A stretch of DNA of 64,000 nt from UBA3206 sp964548855 (GTDB lineage Bacteria; Bacillota_I; Bacilli_A; Acholeplasmatales; Anaeroplasmataceae), in NCBI GenBank assembly GCA_964548855.1, contig CAZJSR010000001.1:62001-126000 (forward strand), in the 5' to 3' direction. Position 1 is the stretch's first letter. Every line of letters begins with the position of its first letter. The position numbers and the translations under genes are program-made. Shown piece after piece: positions 35,831 to 45,312 of this stretch. The notes beneath the pieces are model-generated. The model was not told the DNA's origin. It searched no databases and saw only the letters and a list, made by a program, of their open reading frames with translations.

Positions 35831-37384
35831 CTATTTAAATATTTCTTCATATAAATCAAGTGCAAAACTTGTCTTTAGAGGAAGTGCCTCTTCTAATTTA
35901 TAACTTCTTGTTCCATCTTCTAATCTTAAAGCTCTAAGGAAATATACATCATCATTATACTTATCCTCTAATAATTTATAAAGAGCATACATATGTGATA
36001 CCATCACAACTGAAATATCTTTTTCATGTAATGCCCTAAGAGCATCAAACGCAATAGTACTTCCTTCTATTTCAGATGTTGATTGGAAAGATTCATTAAA
36101 TAACACTAAAGCATTTTTCTTCATACGTCCAACTAATAATCTTAATCTACCTAATTCCTCATCTAACTTTCCTGAAGTCATTGTTTTATCTTCTTCTTTA
36201 TTAAAATGAGTAAAAATATCAGTAAATACATTACTACTAAAAGATTTACCCGCAACAAAAAGACCTAACTGCATCATTATAATTGCTTGACCATAACTTC
36301 TTAAGAAAGTAGTTTTACCTCCTTGGTTAGCCCCTGTAATAAAGAATATATTCTTATTATTACTATCTAATGTATTTCCTATAACATTACCGTTATTTTC
36401 AAGAGCTAGGGCAATGTCATATAAACCATCACATTTAAAAACATTTTCATCTATGTTATATGCTTGAGGATTACAAATAGGAACTCCTAACTTCATTAGT
36501 TTGTCATATAGATTAATACCACCTATATAAAAAGCTAATTCTACTTGGCTTTGTTTAAAGAAATTAACAATATCATCAATTACAGAAACAAATTTATCAA
36601 CAATTGATAACAATACTTCATCAGTTTGATATACATATTCAGCTTCAGCTGATGATGTAACTCTAGGAGATTCTAACAATTTAGCTCTCTTCCATTTTTT
36701 ATCTTCTTTAACATCATATTCATAGTTAGGTAAAATTGATAAAGTATTTCTTAATTTAATACCATTAGCCTTTAATCCATCTTTATTTTTAATTTCTTTT
36801 TTATTATCAACAACATCATAAATATCAAATTTAGATGGATTTAATTCACTATCTAATTTTACATTACAATAAATACCTTTTTTAAAATTTACTCTATCAA
36901 ATACATCATTAAGTTTTGTTATATAATCTAAAGTAAATACATTTAAATATCTATCAAAATAATTAAGAAATCCTTCACTATTAAATCTTGATTTATATTC
37001 ATTAAAATATCTATTAATATTTTCTAATGCCATTCTCAACTTAGGAAGAATTCTTATACATGCATTAAAACTATTAGTAGCTTCGTTTAGTTTTATTTCA
37101 TATCTATCATTATAAAAATCATTTAATAATTCAGTTAAAAATGAATAATAATTAACAATAACATCTTTATTTCTAATACAGTCCTTTAAAATGTCTTGTC
37201 TATATTTAATTGTTAGAACATCCGTAGTCATTAGATTTCTTGCATCTAGATAGATATTTTTTATATTTATATCATATACACAAATATGATTTACTATAGT
37301 CGGATACCATAAATCTTCATAAAAATCGTTATTAGATGAAGATGGTTTATAATCTTTATCTTTATATAATAAATATGATTTCAT
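35831..37384 (-). CDS. MutS-family ATPase (paralog A)
   Basis: The 517-residue protein has a core/lever helical region and a C-terminal MutS domain V ATPase: Walker A TGANQGGKTTFLRS near residue 345, MTSGKLDEELGRL and Walker B ALVLFNESFQSTSEIEG, then VVMVSHMYAL. The mismatch-recognition domain I is missing, as in MutS2-type and other short MutS paralogs. The start overlaps the stop of a second, different MutS-type gene (TAATG). The two are only distantly similar, so a heterodimer is likely. MutS2-type proteins act on recombination intermediates or stalled ribosomes; the role here is open. Confidence 0.83.
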   Translation of the reverse strand: MKSYLLYKDKDYKPSSSNNDFYEDLWYPTIVNHICVYDINIKNIYLDARNLMTTDVLTIKYRQDILKDCIRNKDVIVNYYSFLTELLNDFYNDRYEIKLNEATNSFNACIRILPKLRMALENINRYFNEYKSRFNSEGFLNYFDRYLNVFTLDYITKLNDVFDRVNFKKGIYCNVKLDSELNPSKFDIYDVVDNKKEIKNKDGLKANGIKLRNTLSILPNYEYDVKEDKKWKRAKLLESPRVTSSAEAEYVYQTDEVLLSIVDKFVSVIDDIVNFFKQSQVELAFYIGGINLYDKLMKLGVPICNPQAYNIDENVFKCDGLYDIALALENNGNVIGNTLDSNNKNIFFITGANQGGKTTFLRSYGQAIIMMQLGLFVAGKSFSSNVFTDIFTHFNKEEDKTMTSGKLDEELGRLRLLVGRMKKNALVLFNESFQSTSEIEGSTIAFDALRALHEKDISVVMVSHMYALYKLLEDKYNDDVYFLRALRLEDGTRSYKLEEALPLKTSFALDLYEEIFK

Positions 37385-38892
37385 TATTGAATCCTCCTTA
37401 GTATATCTTCATATGAAACTTCATTCTTTTTAGCAATACTCTTAGCATAAGCATTACTATTATCTAATCTACGAAGAATTTCAAATGTTCTTATTGAAGG
37501 ATTATTCTTATCTACAGTAGAACCCATACTTACTGTAGTTTCATTATAACTACTCAACTCTTCAATAAATGTAACAAAGATTGCGTACGCATTCTTTTGA
37601 TTTAACATATCAATTACTTTCTTACCTAGAATAATACCATCATGAAGTGATGTAGATGCGAATACTTCATTCATTATAAGAAGTCCGTTATCCCCTATAT
37701 TATCCATAATTTCTTTTATTCTAATAAGTTCACTTTTTAATTTACCATTTAAATTAGAAGAATCTTCTTCTACTTCATACATTGTGCAAATATTGCTTAC
37801 AATATGTATACTTGAACTTGTTCCTGTTGTTAAAAGTCCTAATAAAGCCAAATAGAACGTTTGACCTAAAAATCTAGAGTATGTTGTCTTTCCACCTTGA
37901 TTAGGACCTGATACAATAATAATTCTTTCTTTATTTTCAAATAAGAAAGAATTAGGAACAATAGTGTTTTTCTTAATTAAATAAGAAATAGCTAATGCTA
38001 AGTCGTAACCATCATTACAATATACTTTCTCTTCATTAATTTTAGGATAATTAAAACTTAATCCTAAAGTTTTAATCTTATTCATTAAAGAAATATAGGC
38101 TGAATAAAATTGTACTTCTGATACTATATTTTTAATATCTTCATTTATAAAATCATTAAAATGTTTTGAAAATAATTCTAAATGCTTAAATTCCTTAGGA
38201 TAATATTTACTTAATTCATTATATACTTGAGCTAATATATGATTAGGAGTTTGACCATAATTCTTATTAAAAGTAAGTTGATTATCTAATGGATACATAT
38301 CTAAAATAGGATCTATATATTCTTTAATAGATGTCTTTTTTTCATCTTTTGATATTTTAATAAGCCCTTCCATATATCCCATTCTAAAATTAACAGCTGT
38401 CATTTCTTCATCTATTAATCTCATATCTTCGACTATATATTTAATATCATCACTATTAAGATATTCATCAATAAAATTATATATCTTTTTAACTCCTTCT
38501 GATTTAATATCACATAAACTTAAATCATTTTTTAGTTTCTTTAATATCTCTATATAGTCCGTTATCTTTTGTTTAAGTCTAACTTGCTTTAATACTGCAT
38601 GTTCGAATTCTTTTGATTCTTCTAATTCATCTATTTTCTTTTTCATTGTGAATGAAAATAAATTAAGTGCATCATAGATTTTTTCGTTTTCAAAATCTTT
38701 AAATACTTCTTGACGATAAAGAATATCTTCTTTAGATGTAAGTACTTGATAGAAATATTTTTCAATATTAAATCCCTTGGCATATCTTAATATTTCACTA
38801 ATAATATCATCTAAATTTAAATCTTTGAATATTATAGAGTTCTTATCAAACTCTTTAAATTGTTTTTCATTTTTATATAATAAGCTTATCAT
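37384..38892 (-). CDS. MutS-family ATPase (paralog B)
   Basis: The 502-residue protein has the same plan as its downstream neighbour: an alpha-helical clamp/lever half followed by domain V, with Walker A SGPNQGGKTTYSRF near residue 328, NLNGKLKSELIRI and Walker B LLIMNEVFASTSLHDG. Domain I is absent and no Smr domain is attached. I start at the ATG at 38892 after AGGTGG; an in-frame TTG at 38907 is unlikely. It is followed without a gap by paralog A and preceded by a stand-alone Smr-like gene, so all three are one operon. Confidence 0.83.
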   Translation of the reverse strand: MISLLYKNEKQFKEFDKNSIIFKDLNLDDIISEILRYAKGFNIEKYFYQVLTSKEDILYRQEVFKDFENEKIYDALNLFSFTMKKKIDELEESKEFEHAVLKQVRLKQKITDYIEILKKLKNDLSLCDIKSEGVKKIYNFIDEYLNSDDIKYIVEDMRLIDEEMTAVNFRMGYMEGLIKISKDEKKTSIKEYIDPILDMYPLDNQLTFNKNYGQTPNHILAQVYNELSKYYPKEFKHLELFSKHFNDFINEDIKNIVSEVQFYSAYISLMNKIKTLGLSFNYPKINEEKVYCNDGYDLALAISYLIKKNTIVPNSFLFENKERIIIVSGPNQGGKTTYSRFLGQTFYLALLGLLTTGTSSSIHIVSNICTMYEVEEDSSNLNGKLKSELIRIKEIMDNIGDNGLLIMNEVFASTSLHDGIILGKKVIDMLNQKNAYAIFVTFIEELSSYNETTVSMGSTVDKNNPSIRTFEILRRLDNSNAYAKSIAKKNEVSYEDILRRIQ

Positions 38893-38907
38893 ATATCCAC
38901 CTGCCAA

Positions 38908-39147
38908 TTATTTAATTTTCGTTTTTATATAAACATAACTAATTCCACTATTTGTTAAACTAGGCATTACATTAGATACCATTTCATTAAATTTTGCGTT
39001 ATTAATCCATTCCTTAATCCTTGTTCCATGATTATAACCATGAATTATTGTTAATCTTCCATCTTTTTTATTATAACATCTTTCAATACATGATAGAATA
39101 TATTCCTTAGCTTCCTTAAAATTCATATTATGTGTATCTATTTCCAA
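38908..39147 (-). CDS. Small Smr-like domain protein
   Basis: The 79-residue product resembles an isolated Smr domain: EIDTHNMNFKEAKEYI fits the family's LDLHG...EA opening, and LTIIHGYNHGTRIKEWI fits HGxGxG. The first motif has Asn instead of Gly (THN). Smr domains bind or cut branched DNA or RNA and are usually the C-terminus of MutS2. Here it is a separate gene ending 15 bp before the start of two MutS-type ATPases. The start is a TTG at 39147 with AGGTG 6 nt upstream; a GTG at 39156 overlaps that site. Confidence 0.68.
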   Translation of the reverse strand: MEIDTHNMNFKEAKEYILSCIERCYNKKDGRLTIIHGYNHGTRIKEWINNAKFNEMVSNVMPSLTNSGISYVYIKTKIK

Positions 39148-39206
39148 AATAATCACCTAGTATTATTTTACCACAAACACATAATTTATCTAGATAATAA
39201 ACATAA

Positions 39207-39232
39207 AAAGCCTAGTTTTAACTAGACTTTTC
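39207..39232 (-). terminator. Rho-independent terminator after the GGDEF gene
   Basis: AAGTCTAGTT pairs with AACTAGGCTT (one mismatch), followed on the minus strand by TTTTTATG. It overlaps the 3' end of the GGDEF gene and separates it from the Smr/MutS operon. Confidence 0.78.
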
Positions 39233-40273
39233 ATTAATATACTTAACTAAGGCAATTGTTTGAGCAAGTGTTGTTAGAACGACTAAATCATTTTGTTGCC
39301 AAATACGTCCTGTACCAGGAAGAACCATATCTGCTCTTAAATATCCGTAAGAATTTCCATATGCCTTAAGTTCAATAATTACAGTAGCTTCAATACCATA
39401 CTCAATCATCTTACTATATAAAGGATCATATTGTCTAAACCTTGAATCTTTTGTAGTATTTTCATAAAAATATCCTACATTATCTCTAACATGTTCTTTG
39501 ATAAGATTTGTACCTAGTACCTTTATCTCAATACCTTCTGCAAGAGGATGTGAATATGCATTAATTATTGTATCATTATATTCAATACATATTTGTTCAA
39601 GCATCATATGAGATCCTATAAAAGACAATATGTTATTAATATTTTTATTTATATCTGTATTTTTTCTTGTAAGTTCTTGAAATACTTTATTTTGTAAATA
39701 AATCGGGCTATATACTCTATCTCTTTCTGATAGTAATAAAATATCTTTATGCTTTTCTTCTAAATAGATAATAAAACAATTTCTTCCTTTTGTTTTACCT
39801 CTATATAATGCTTTATCAGCTAAATCTAATAAATCATTAAAGTTTTTAGCATCTTGTGGAAATTTTGACATTCCAATTGTATATGTCCAACTAAAATCAC
39901 ATATATCTTCATAATCTATTGGTTTAGTAGATTTTAACAAATTAAAGCATTTTTGCCATTGGTCATCATAATTTTCTATACCTTCATAGATAATCATGAA
40001 TTCATCTCCACCATATCGTCCAATAACACCATTATCATCTTTAACTACATTAATTAATTGTAATGCAATATTTTGTAAGACAACATCTCCAAAAAGATGT
40101 CCATGTGAATCGTTTATATATTTAAAGTTATCAACATCTAATATAGCATAACTAAATGGTTTATTGTTATCTATTAAGTATTCTATGTATTCATACATAA
40201 CTTCTCTTCTATAAACATTAGTTAAACCATCTAATTTATCCACCTTAGAAGCAAAAAATGAATTTTCTTGCAT
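39218..40273 (-). CDS. Diguanylate cyclase (GGDEF) with C-terminal GAF-like domain
   Basis: The 351-residue protein has an N-terminal GGDEF domain with an intact active site, RYGGDEFMIIYEG (GGDEF at residues 88-92), plus DGLTNVYRR and the metal-binding LDVDNFKYIND, so it should make c-di-GMP. No RxxD inhibitory site precedes GGDEF. Residues about 190-345 look like a GAF sensor domain. No membrane span is seen, so it is cytoplasmic. GAF after GGDEF is the reverse of the common order. A c-di-GMP-type riboswitch at the right end of the window is a possible downstream target. ATG at 40273 has AGGG 8 nt upstream. Confidence 0.9.
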   Translation of the reverse strand: MQENSFFASKVDKLDGLTNVYRREVMYEYIEYLIDNNKPFSYAILDVDNFKYINDSHGHLFGDVVLQNIALQLINVVKDDNGVIGRYGGDEFMIIYEGIENYDDQWQKCFNLLKSTKPIDYEDICDFSWTYTIGMSKFPQDAKNFNDLLDLADKALYRGKTKGRNCFIIYLEEKHKDILLLSERDRVYSPIYLQNKVFQELTRKNTDINKNINNILSFIGSHMMLEQICIEYNDTIINAYSHPLAEGIEIKVLGTNLIKEHVRDNVGYFYENTTKDSRFRQYDPLYSKMIEYGIEATVIIELKAYGNSYGYLRADMVLPGTGRIWQQNDLVVLTTLAQTIALVKYINEKSS

Positions 40274-40385
40274 ACAAATCACCCTGCTTTTATTATGTTA
40301 GCACATTTTTTTAAATATAAAATATTAAAACGTATTTACATAATAATTATAACATAAATAAACTATAATACCTAGTACCAATAAA

Positions 40386-40412
40386 AAAATAGGAATATTT
40401 TATCCCTATTTA
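40386..40412 (-). terminator. Rho-independent terminator after cysK
   Basis: AAATAGGGATA pairs with TATTCCTATTT (one mismatch), followed on the minus strand by a T run. It overlaps the cysK stop codon. Confidence 0.78.
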
Positions 40413-41335
40413 AACAAATCTGTAGAATAATATCTATCGCCAGTATCAGGTAATAAGACTACTATATTTTTTCCTTTATTCTCTTCTTTTTTTGCCAATT
40501 CAGATGCAGCATATAATGCAGCACCTGATGATATTCCAACTAAAATACCTTCAGTTTTACCAAATAATTTAGAATACGTAAATGCATCTTCATTATCTAC
40601 CGGAATTATTTCATCATATATTTTAGTATCTAGTACATTAGGAACAAAACCTGCACCAATTCCCTGAATCTTATGTGCCCCAGATTGTCCTTTTGATAAC
40701 ACTGGAGATAAACTTGGTTCTACCGCAACTATTTTAACATTTGGATTTTTTTCTTTTAAATACTTACCGATTCCAGTAATAGTACCACCTGTACCAACTC
40801 CTGCGACAAATATATCAATTTTACCATCTAGGTCATTATATATTTCTTGTGCTGTAGTGTTGTAATGTGTTAATGGATTTATAGGATTTTCAAATTGCGA
40901 AGGCATAAAACTATTAGGTATAGTATTTAATAATTCTTGCGCTTTTAAAATCGCACCCTTCATTCCTTTCGTACCCTCTGTAAGCACTACTTCTCCTCCA
41001 TAAGCTTTAATAAGATTACGTCTTTCAATAGACATTGTTTCAGGCATAACTATAATACTCTTTAATCCTAATGATGTAGCAATACTTGATATACCTATAC
41101 CTGTATTACCACTTGTTGGTTCAATAATAGTTGCGCCTGATTTTATTAATCCTTTATCAAGAGCATCAAGAATCATAGCTTTTGCGATTCTATCTTTAAC
41201 TGAACCTGTTGGATTAAGATATTCTAATTTTACATAAATATTTGCGCCAAGCTTATTTTCTTCTTTAAATCTTTGTGTTTCTAATATTGGAGTATTTCCA
41301 ACTAATTCTAATATTGATTTATATATTTTACTCAT
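40406..41335 (-). CDS. cysK: Cysteine synthase (O-acetylserine sulfhydrylase)
   Basis: The 309-residue PLP enzyme has the lysine-bearing motif PTGSVKDRIAKAM (Schiff-base Lys near residue 43), the substrate loop TSGNTGIG and the phosphate-binding GTGGTITG loop. It makes cysteine from O-acetylserine and sulfide. ATG at 41335 is preceded by GAGGTGA; a GTG 9 nt upstream overlaps that site. No serine acetyltransferase gene or T-box is next to it, so it is a single-gene unit closed by a terminator. Confidence 0.94.
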   Translation of the reverse strand: MSKIYKSILELVGNTPILETQRFKEENKLGANIYVKLEYLNPTGSVKDRIAKAMILDALDKGLIKSGATIIEPTSGNTGIGISSIATSLGLKSIIVMPETMSIERRNLIKAYGGEVVLTEGTKGMKGAILKAQELLNTIPNSFMPSQFENPINPLTHYNTTAQEIYNDLDGKIDIFVAGVGTGGTITGIGKYLKEKNPNVKIVAVEPSLSPVLSKGQSGAHKIQGIGAGFVPNVLDTKIYDEIIPVDNEDAFTYSKLFGKTEGILVGISSGAALYAASELAKKEENKGKNIVVLLPDTGDRYYSTDLFK

Positions 41336-41407
41336 TTTAATCACCTCATGATTAGATAATACTCCTTAATTCCTACTAAGTCAATAGGATTAGTATAAAT
41401 TTTGACA

Positions 41408-41444
41408 AAAAAATAGACAAGGATACTTATTAAGTATTCTTGCC
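41408..41444 (-). terminator. Rho-independent terminator after the large lipoprotein gene
   Basis: GGCAAGAATACTT pairs with AAGTATCCTTGTC (imperfect), followed on the minus strand by TATTTTTTTG. It lies 12 bp behind the lipoprotein stop. Confidence 0.8.
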
Positions 41445-41455
41445 TAAAATTTTTA

Positions 41456-44400
41456 TTATTCTTCTGTTGCAGTCACAGTTACATTATATGAATATTTAGT
41501 ATATTTTCCATATTGAATAATTACTGTATATTTACCTGCAGTTTCAAATGAAGTAACTATTTCTCCATTTAACATAACTGTTTTATGTACATTATCCTTA
41601 ACTGAATCATCTGTTAAAGCTATAGTATCTTCACTATCTTTAATATTTAATGCTAGACCAGTTAAATCTAAAGTTTCTCCTACTTTATATTCTGTTTTAA
41701 CATCTGTTGCAGTAATAGAAGTATATTCAGTTACTACTTTTGGAGTACCCGCAGTTATTTGTAAAGCACAATATTGAATATTGCTATCACAATTAATATA
41801 CCAAGTACCAGCAGTAAGTGTTGCTGTATATGTTGTTACTTCATCTTGTGAAGATGATGTAGCATAACCATATGTTTGATCCACAGTTTTTGTTGCCTTA
41901 GTAGAAATGAATGAACTTCTTGATGCATTTTTGCTTCCTGTTCTAAACGCAACAAATACTGTTGCAGCTTTATCAAGGGTTATTTTAAAATACCTTTTAT
42001 CGCTTCCTGTAGCTCCTCCAGTTTTTAAGAAATCAGTATAAATCACTTCATTTCCATCACGATCTAGTCCTTTAATACTTCTTCCACTTTCAAAAGATGA
42101 AGCAAAACTACTCATATCAAGTATAGAATCAGAATATGAACCTGATTCTTTTGGATTAACAAAACCAGATTCTGTTATACCAGTTCCTTCTATACTTGCA
42201 TCATGCCATAATGCATATAAGATAAGATTATCATATAATGGACCATTTGTATAAGCCTCACTACATTCATTATCTGTAAACCAACCTACAAATACTGCAT
42301 CTTTTGCACTTTGCTCAGGTAACACAGGAGTTTGTCCATATGTTACTGTTAAAGTAGAATCAGTTTGGTCCTTCAATGTAACAGTAAATTCTGTTGCAAT
42401 AAGAGTATCAATAATATCATCAATTGATGCTTTATAATTATTTAAAATAGTATCTAAATCATCAACACTAGTTGCAGCTGATATAGCTTCTACAGTTTCA
42501 GTTGGCAATGATGCTTTAATCGCATCCTTTGCAGTTGTAGCTGCATCTGAAGCACCCTTAATTCCTTCATATTGAACCTTAGCATAATCATATATCGCAA
42601 TTAATTTAGTTTTCTTTGTTTCATATAATGCCTTTATAACATCCGCATTATCCTTAGATGTAGTTAAATCATACTTAGGAAGTGTATCTGAAGAATCTTC
42701 TTCCTTAACAATTGCGCTATTTAGTAAATCACTCATCTCATTTAAATCATGTGCAACACCTGCAAGTATAGTCTTAAATTCTTCACTATAACCATCAGGG
42801 ATATCTGCATAACTAGTTGCTACTTCAGCAATCATATCATATACATACGCAACAATATTAACATAGTTTATAGCTTCATCTTTTAATGCATTTACTTCTG
42901 GTACAGATGTTGCCGCATCTATTAATGTAGTAAATTCATCTGCATAGATATCATTTCCTTCAAAAGTTGCTATATATTCAGCGATTGATGCTTTCGCAGC
43001 AGTTTTCGCATCATCTACTGATAATTGAGTTGATGTGATTAAATTATCAATTTCAGCTTTAATTGTTGCTTCTAATGCATTAACCTTAGCTAATTCAGTT
43101 TCTTGACCAAGTCTTTCTTTGATATTTCCAAATAATTCAATAATTTGTTCAAATATTTTATTCTTATCTTCATCTGTAACATCAATTTCTTTTATTTCAG
43201 TTGCCTTATAAACTAAATCTAAATGTTCATCTTTATTAAAATCAGTTTCATAATCAGCAATACCTGTAATATTTGTATAAACAACCTCACGAGCTTCTTG
43301 TACTACTGTCGCATCATCTTTAACACTATCTAATGCAGCTTTAGTTTCTATTACAAGATTTTCAATTTCAAACATTTCCATTGCTGATTCTAGGTTTAAA
43401 GTAAATGTTGAAATAATTTCTTCAACTTGAGCTTTATTAATTGTATAGATAGACATATCTAAATATTCATTAATTTCTGTAGTCACTTCACCTTTTCTAG
43501 CCGCAATCATCACATCATCTGTTTTGATTTCATCAAGAGCGGCTTTCGCAGTAGCTAAAAGAGACTCTAATTCATCAGCTGTCTTAGCCTTGCTAATTGC
43601 TTCAATTGCTGAATTTAATACGTTATTAAATTCTACTTGATTTATTTGATAATTTGAAAAATCCTTATATACACGTAATTCAGCTATTTTTTCTTGAATA
43701 GCATTTTCAAACGCAAGTTCTTCATCACTCTTTATACTCTCTAAAGATTCTAATACCCCATTCCACATCATTCTAACATCATCAATAGTTGATAAAGTTA
43801 TTTCTATTTCATCATCTGGATCAGTATATTTTAATTCAGAAAATACAGCCGCAACCATACTCTTTATTTGAACAAGTGTGTCTTTATTTTGTGTATAATT
43901 ATTATCTACATCTAAAGAATCATAGATTGCATTAAATTGATTTATACACTTTTGACCATATTCTGAAACTGAAATTTCAGTATTAACAACGGCAATATTA
44001 TCAATATCCATTGTAGCTGAACTATTATCTGATGAAACAACCTTAAATCCAATTAATGAACTAATTGAAACCTCTAAATCAGTAAGTACATTTGTTCCAT
44101 TAATCTTTAAATTTAATTTACCAGTCTCAAGATTAATATTTAAATATATTTTTAATTCATCACCAGTTTGAACTATATCAGCAATTTTGTCTTTTAGAGT
44201 TCCATCAATTCTATATTTTAGACCATCTTTTTCATTTCTAATTCCAAATACTTCACTATTATTCTTTTGACTAGATGATCCGTATAATTGGAAGAATGTC
44301 CATCCTGTACCAACATTAGTAGTCTTTAATTCAGTATATAATTCAATTGTACCATTGTCTAAAGTCTTACCAAAGTCAACCATTAGTTGTGTACCATTGT

Positions 44401-45160
44401 TTCCTAAGTCAACAGTTTGTGCAATACCATTTCCTACTGTAATATTATTCTGAGTTTCATCAGCTACACCATTCTTTTCATTGATGAATTGATATACCCC
44501 TTTTGTTCCCCATTGTTCAAATTTTTTAAGTTTATCATCTGCTGTATAGCTATTAAAATCATCCTTAATAACTAATCCTTCTTTTGATACTAATGTATCA
44601 TACATAGACTTTTCAGTCCATTTTGCATATAGTGTAGTATTTTTAGTAATACTAGCTCCCGCAACTGCTTGAGTTGTTAATGCTTCATCAGTATACCATC
44701 CTTCAAATACCCAACCTTCTTCTGTTAATGTTGGTAATTCTGTTGGTAACTTATCGACATTACTAACTGCACTAGGAGCTGTTCCATGTCCTTTAACTTC
44801 ATAAGTTATTGAATACTTTTGTGCAGCTTCCCATTTTGCATATAATGTAGTATTTGCACTAATAGTCGCACCTGCAACAACCTTATTATTTAATGTTTCA
44901 TCAGTATACCATCCTAAGAATGTCCACCCTGCTTCTGTTAATGTTGGTAATTCTGTTGGAATACTTGTAACATTTTCAACCTTGCTAGGTGTTGTTCCAT
45001 GTCCTTTTACGTTAAAAGTTATTGAATACTTTAATGTTTCACTTGGCCCTGTTGGTTCTGGTGTTGATGTTGTTTCTTTTTTATCTTTACATCCAACCAT
45101 AGCTAAACCTGCAAGTACCGCAAGTGATAGTCCCAATCCTTTTCTAAATCTCTTCTTCAT
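41456..45160 (-). CDS. Large multidomain surface lipoprotein with InlB B-repeats
   Basis: The 1,234-residue protein has a lipoprotein signal peptide (LAMVGCKDKK, lipobox Cys at residue 24). Two InlB-type B-repeats follow (about 45-180, each with a GWYTDE...TLYAKW pattern), then a jelly-roll-like region (about 190-395). Next is a long helical region of FIVAR-like repeats (about 400-880), a third B-repeat (GWFTDNECSEA...LYALWHD), a beta domain like pre-peptidase C-terminal domains and a final Ig-like domain. It is probably an adhesin or glycan-binding protein on the cell surface. A cre-like palindrome sits in the promoter region, suggesting carbon-source control. It is a single-gene unit. Confidence 0.85.
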   Translation of the reverse strand: MKKRFRKGLGLSLAVLAGLAMVGCKDKKETTSTPEPTGPSETLKYSITFNVKGHGTTPSKVENVTSIPTELPTLTEAGWTFLGWYTDETLNNKVVAGATISANTTLYAKWEAAQKYSITYEVKGHGTAPSAVSNVDKLPTELPTLTEEGWVFEGWYTDEALTTQAVAGASITKNTTLYAKWTEKSMYDTLVSKEGLVIKDDFNSYTADDKLKKFEQWGTKGVYQFINEKNGVADETQNNITVGNGIAQTVDLGNNGTQLMVDFGKTLDNGTIELYTELKTTNVGTGWTFFQLYGSSSQKNNSEVFGIRNEKDGLKYRIDGTLKDKIADIVQTGDELKIYLNINLETGKLNLKINGTNVLTDLEVSISSLIGFKVVSSDNSSATMDIDNIAVVNTEISVSEYGQKCINQFNAIYDSLDVDNNYTQNKDTLVQIKSMVAAVFSELKYTDPDDEIEITLSTIDDVRMMWNGVLESLESIKSDEELAFENAIQEKIAELRVYKDFSNYQINQVEFNNVLNSAIEAISKAKTADELESLLATAKAALDEIKTDDVMIAARKGEVTTEINEYLDMSIYTINKAQVEEIISTFTLNLESAMEMFEIENLVIETKAALDSVKDDATVVQEAREVVYTNITGIADYETDFNKDEHLDLVYKATEIKEIDVTDEDKNKIFEQIIELFGNIKERLGQETELAKVNALEATIKAEIDNLITSTQLSVDDAKTAAKASIAEYIATFEGNDIYADEFTTLIDAATSVPEVNALKDEAINYVNIVAYVYDMIAEVATSYADIPDGYSEEFKTILAGVAHDLNEMSDLLNSAIVKEEDSSDTLPKYDLTTSKDNADVIKALYETKKTKLIAIYDYAKVQYEGIKGASDAATTAKDAIKASLPTETVEAISAATSVDDLDTILNNYKASIDDIIDTLIATEFTVTLKDQTDSTLTVTYGQTPVLPEQSAKDAVFVGWFTDNECSEAYTNGPLYDNLILYALWHDASIEGTGITESGFVNPKESGSYSDSILDMSSFASSFESGRSIKGLDRDGNEVIYTDFLKTGGATGSDKRYFKITLDKAATVFVAFRTGSKNASRSSFISTKATKTVDQTYGYATSSSQDEVTTYTATLTAGTWYINCDSNIQYCALQITAGTPKVVTEYTSITATDVKTEYKVGETLDLTGLALNIKDSEDTIALTDDSVKDNVHKTVMLNGEIVTSFETAGKYTVIIQYGKYTKYSYNVTVTATEE

Positions 45161-45224
45161 ATTTATCCTGCCCTTTCTTTATGGTTTATTACCATATTTG
45201 TATTTTATCATAAAAAGGCTCTAA

Positions 45225-45238
45225 TGAAAACGTTTTCG
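45225..45238. promoter_or_regulatory. Putative cre (CcpA) operator
   Basis: TGAAAACGTTTTCG matches the catabolite-response consensus TGWAAACGNTTNCA at all but the last position and is highly palindromic. It lies just upstream of a -10-like TAAAAT (45202-45207, minus strand), over the -35 region of the lipoprotein promoter. That would fit repression by CcpA. No ccpA gene is in the window. Confidence 0.55.
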
Positions 45239-45280
45239 AGTAAATTTTGTAAAAAAATTGTAAAAATCTCTATATTAAGA

Positions 45281-45312
45281 CAAAAAAAGTAGACTTTTAT
45301 CTACTTTTCTCT
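45281..45312 (-). terminator. Rho-independent terminator after licD
   Basis: AAGTAGA pairs with TCTACTT, followed on the minus strand by TTTTTTG. It overlaps the 3' end of the LicD gene and closes the transporter/decoration operon. Confidence 0.8.
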
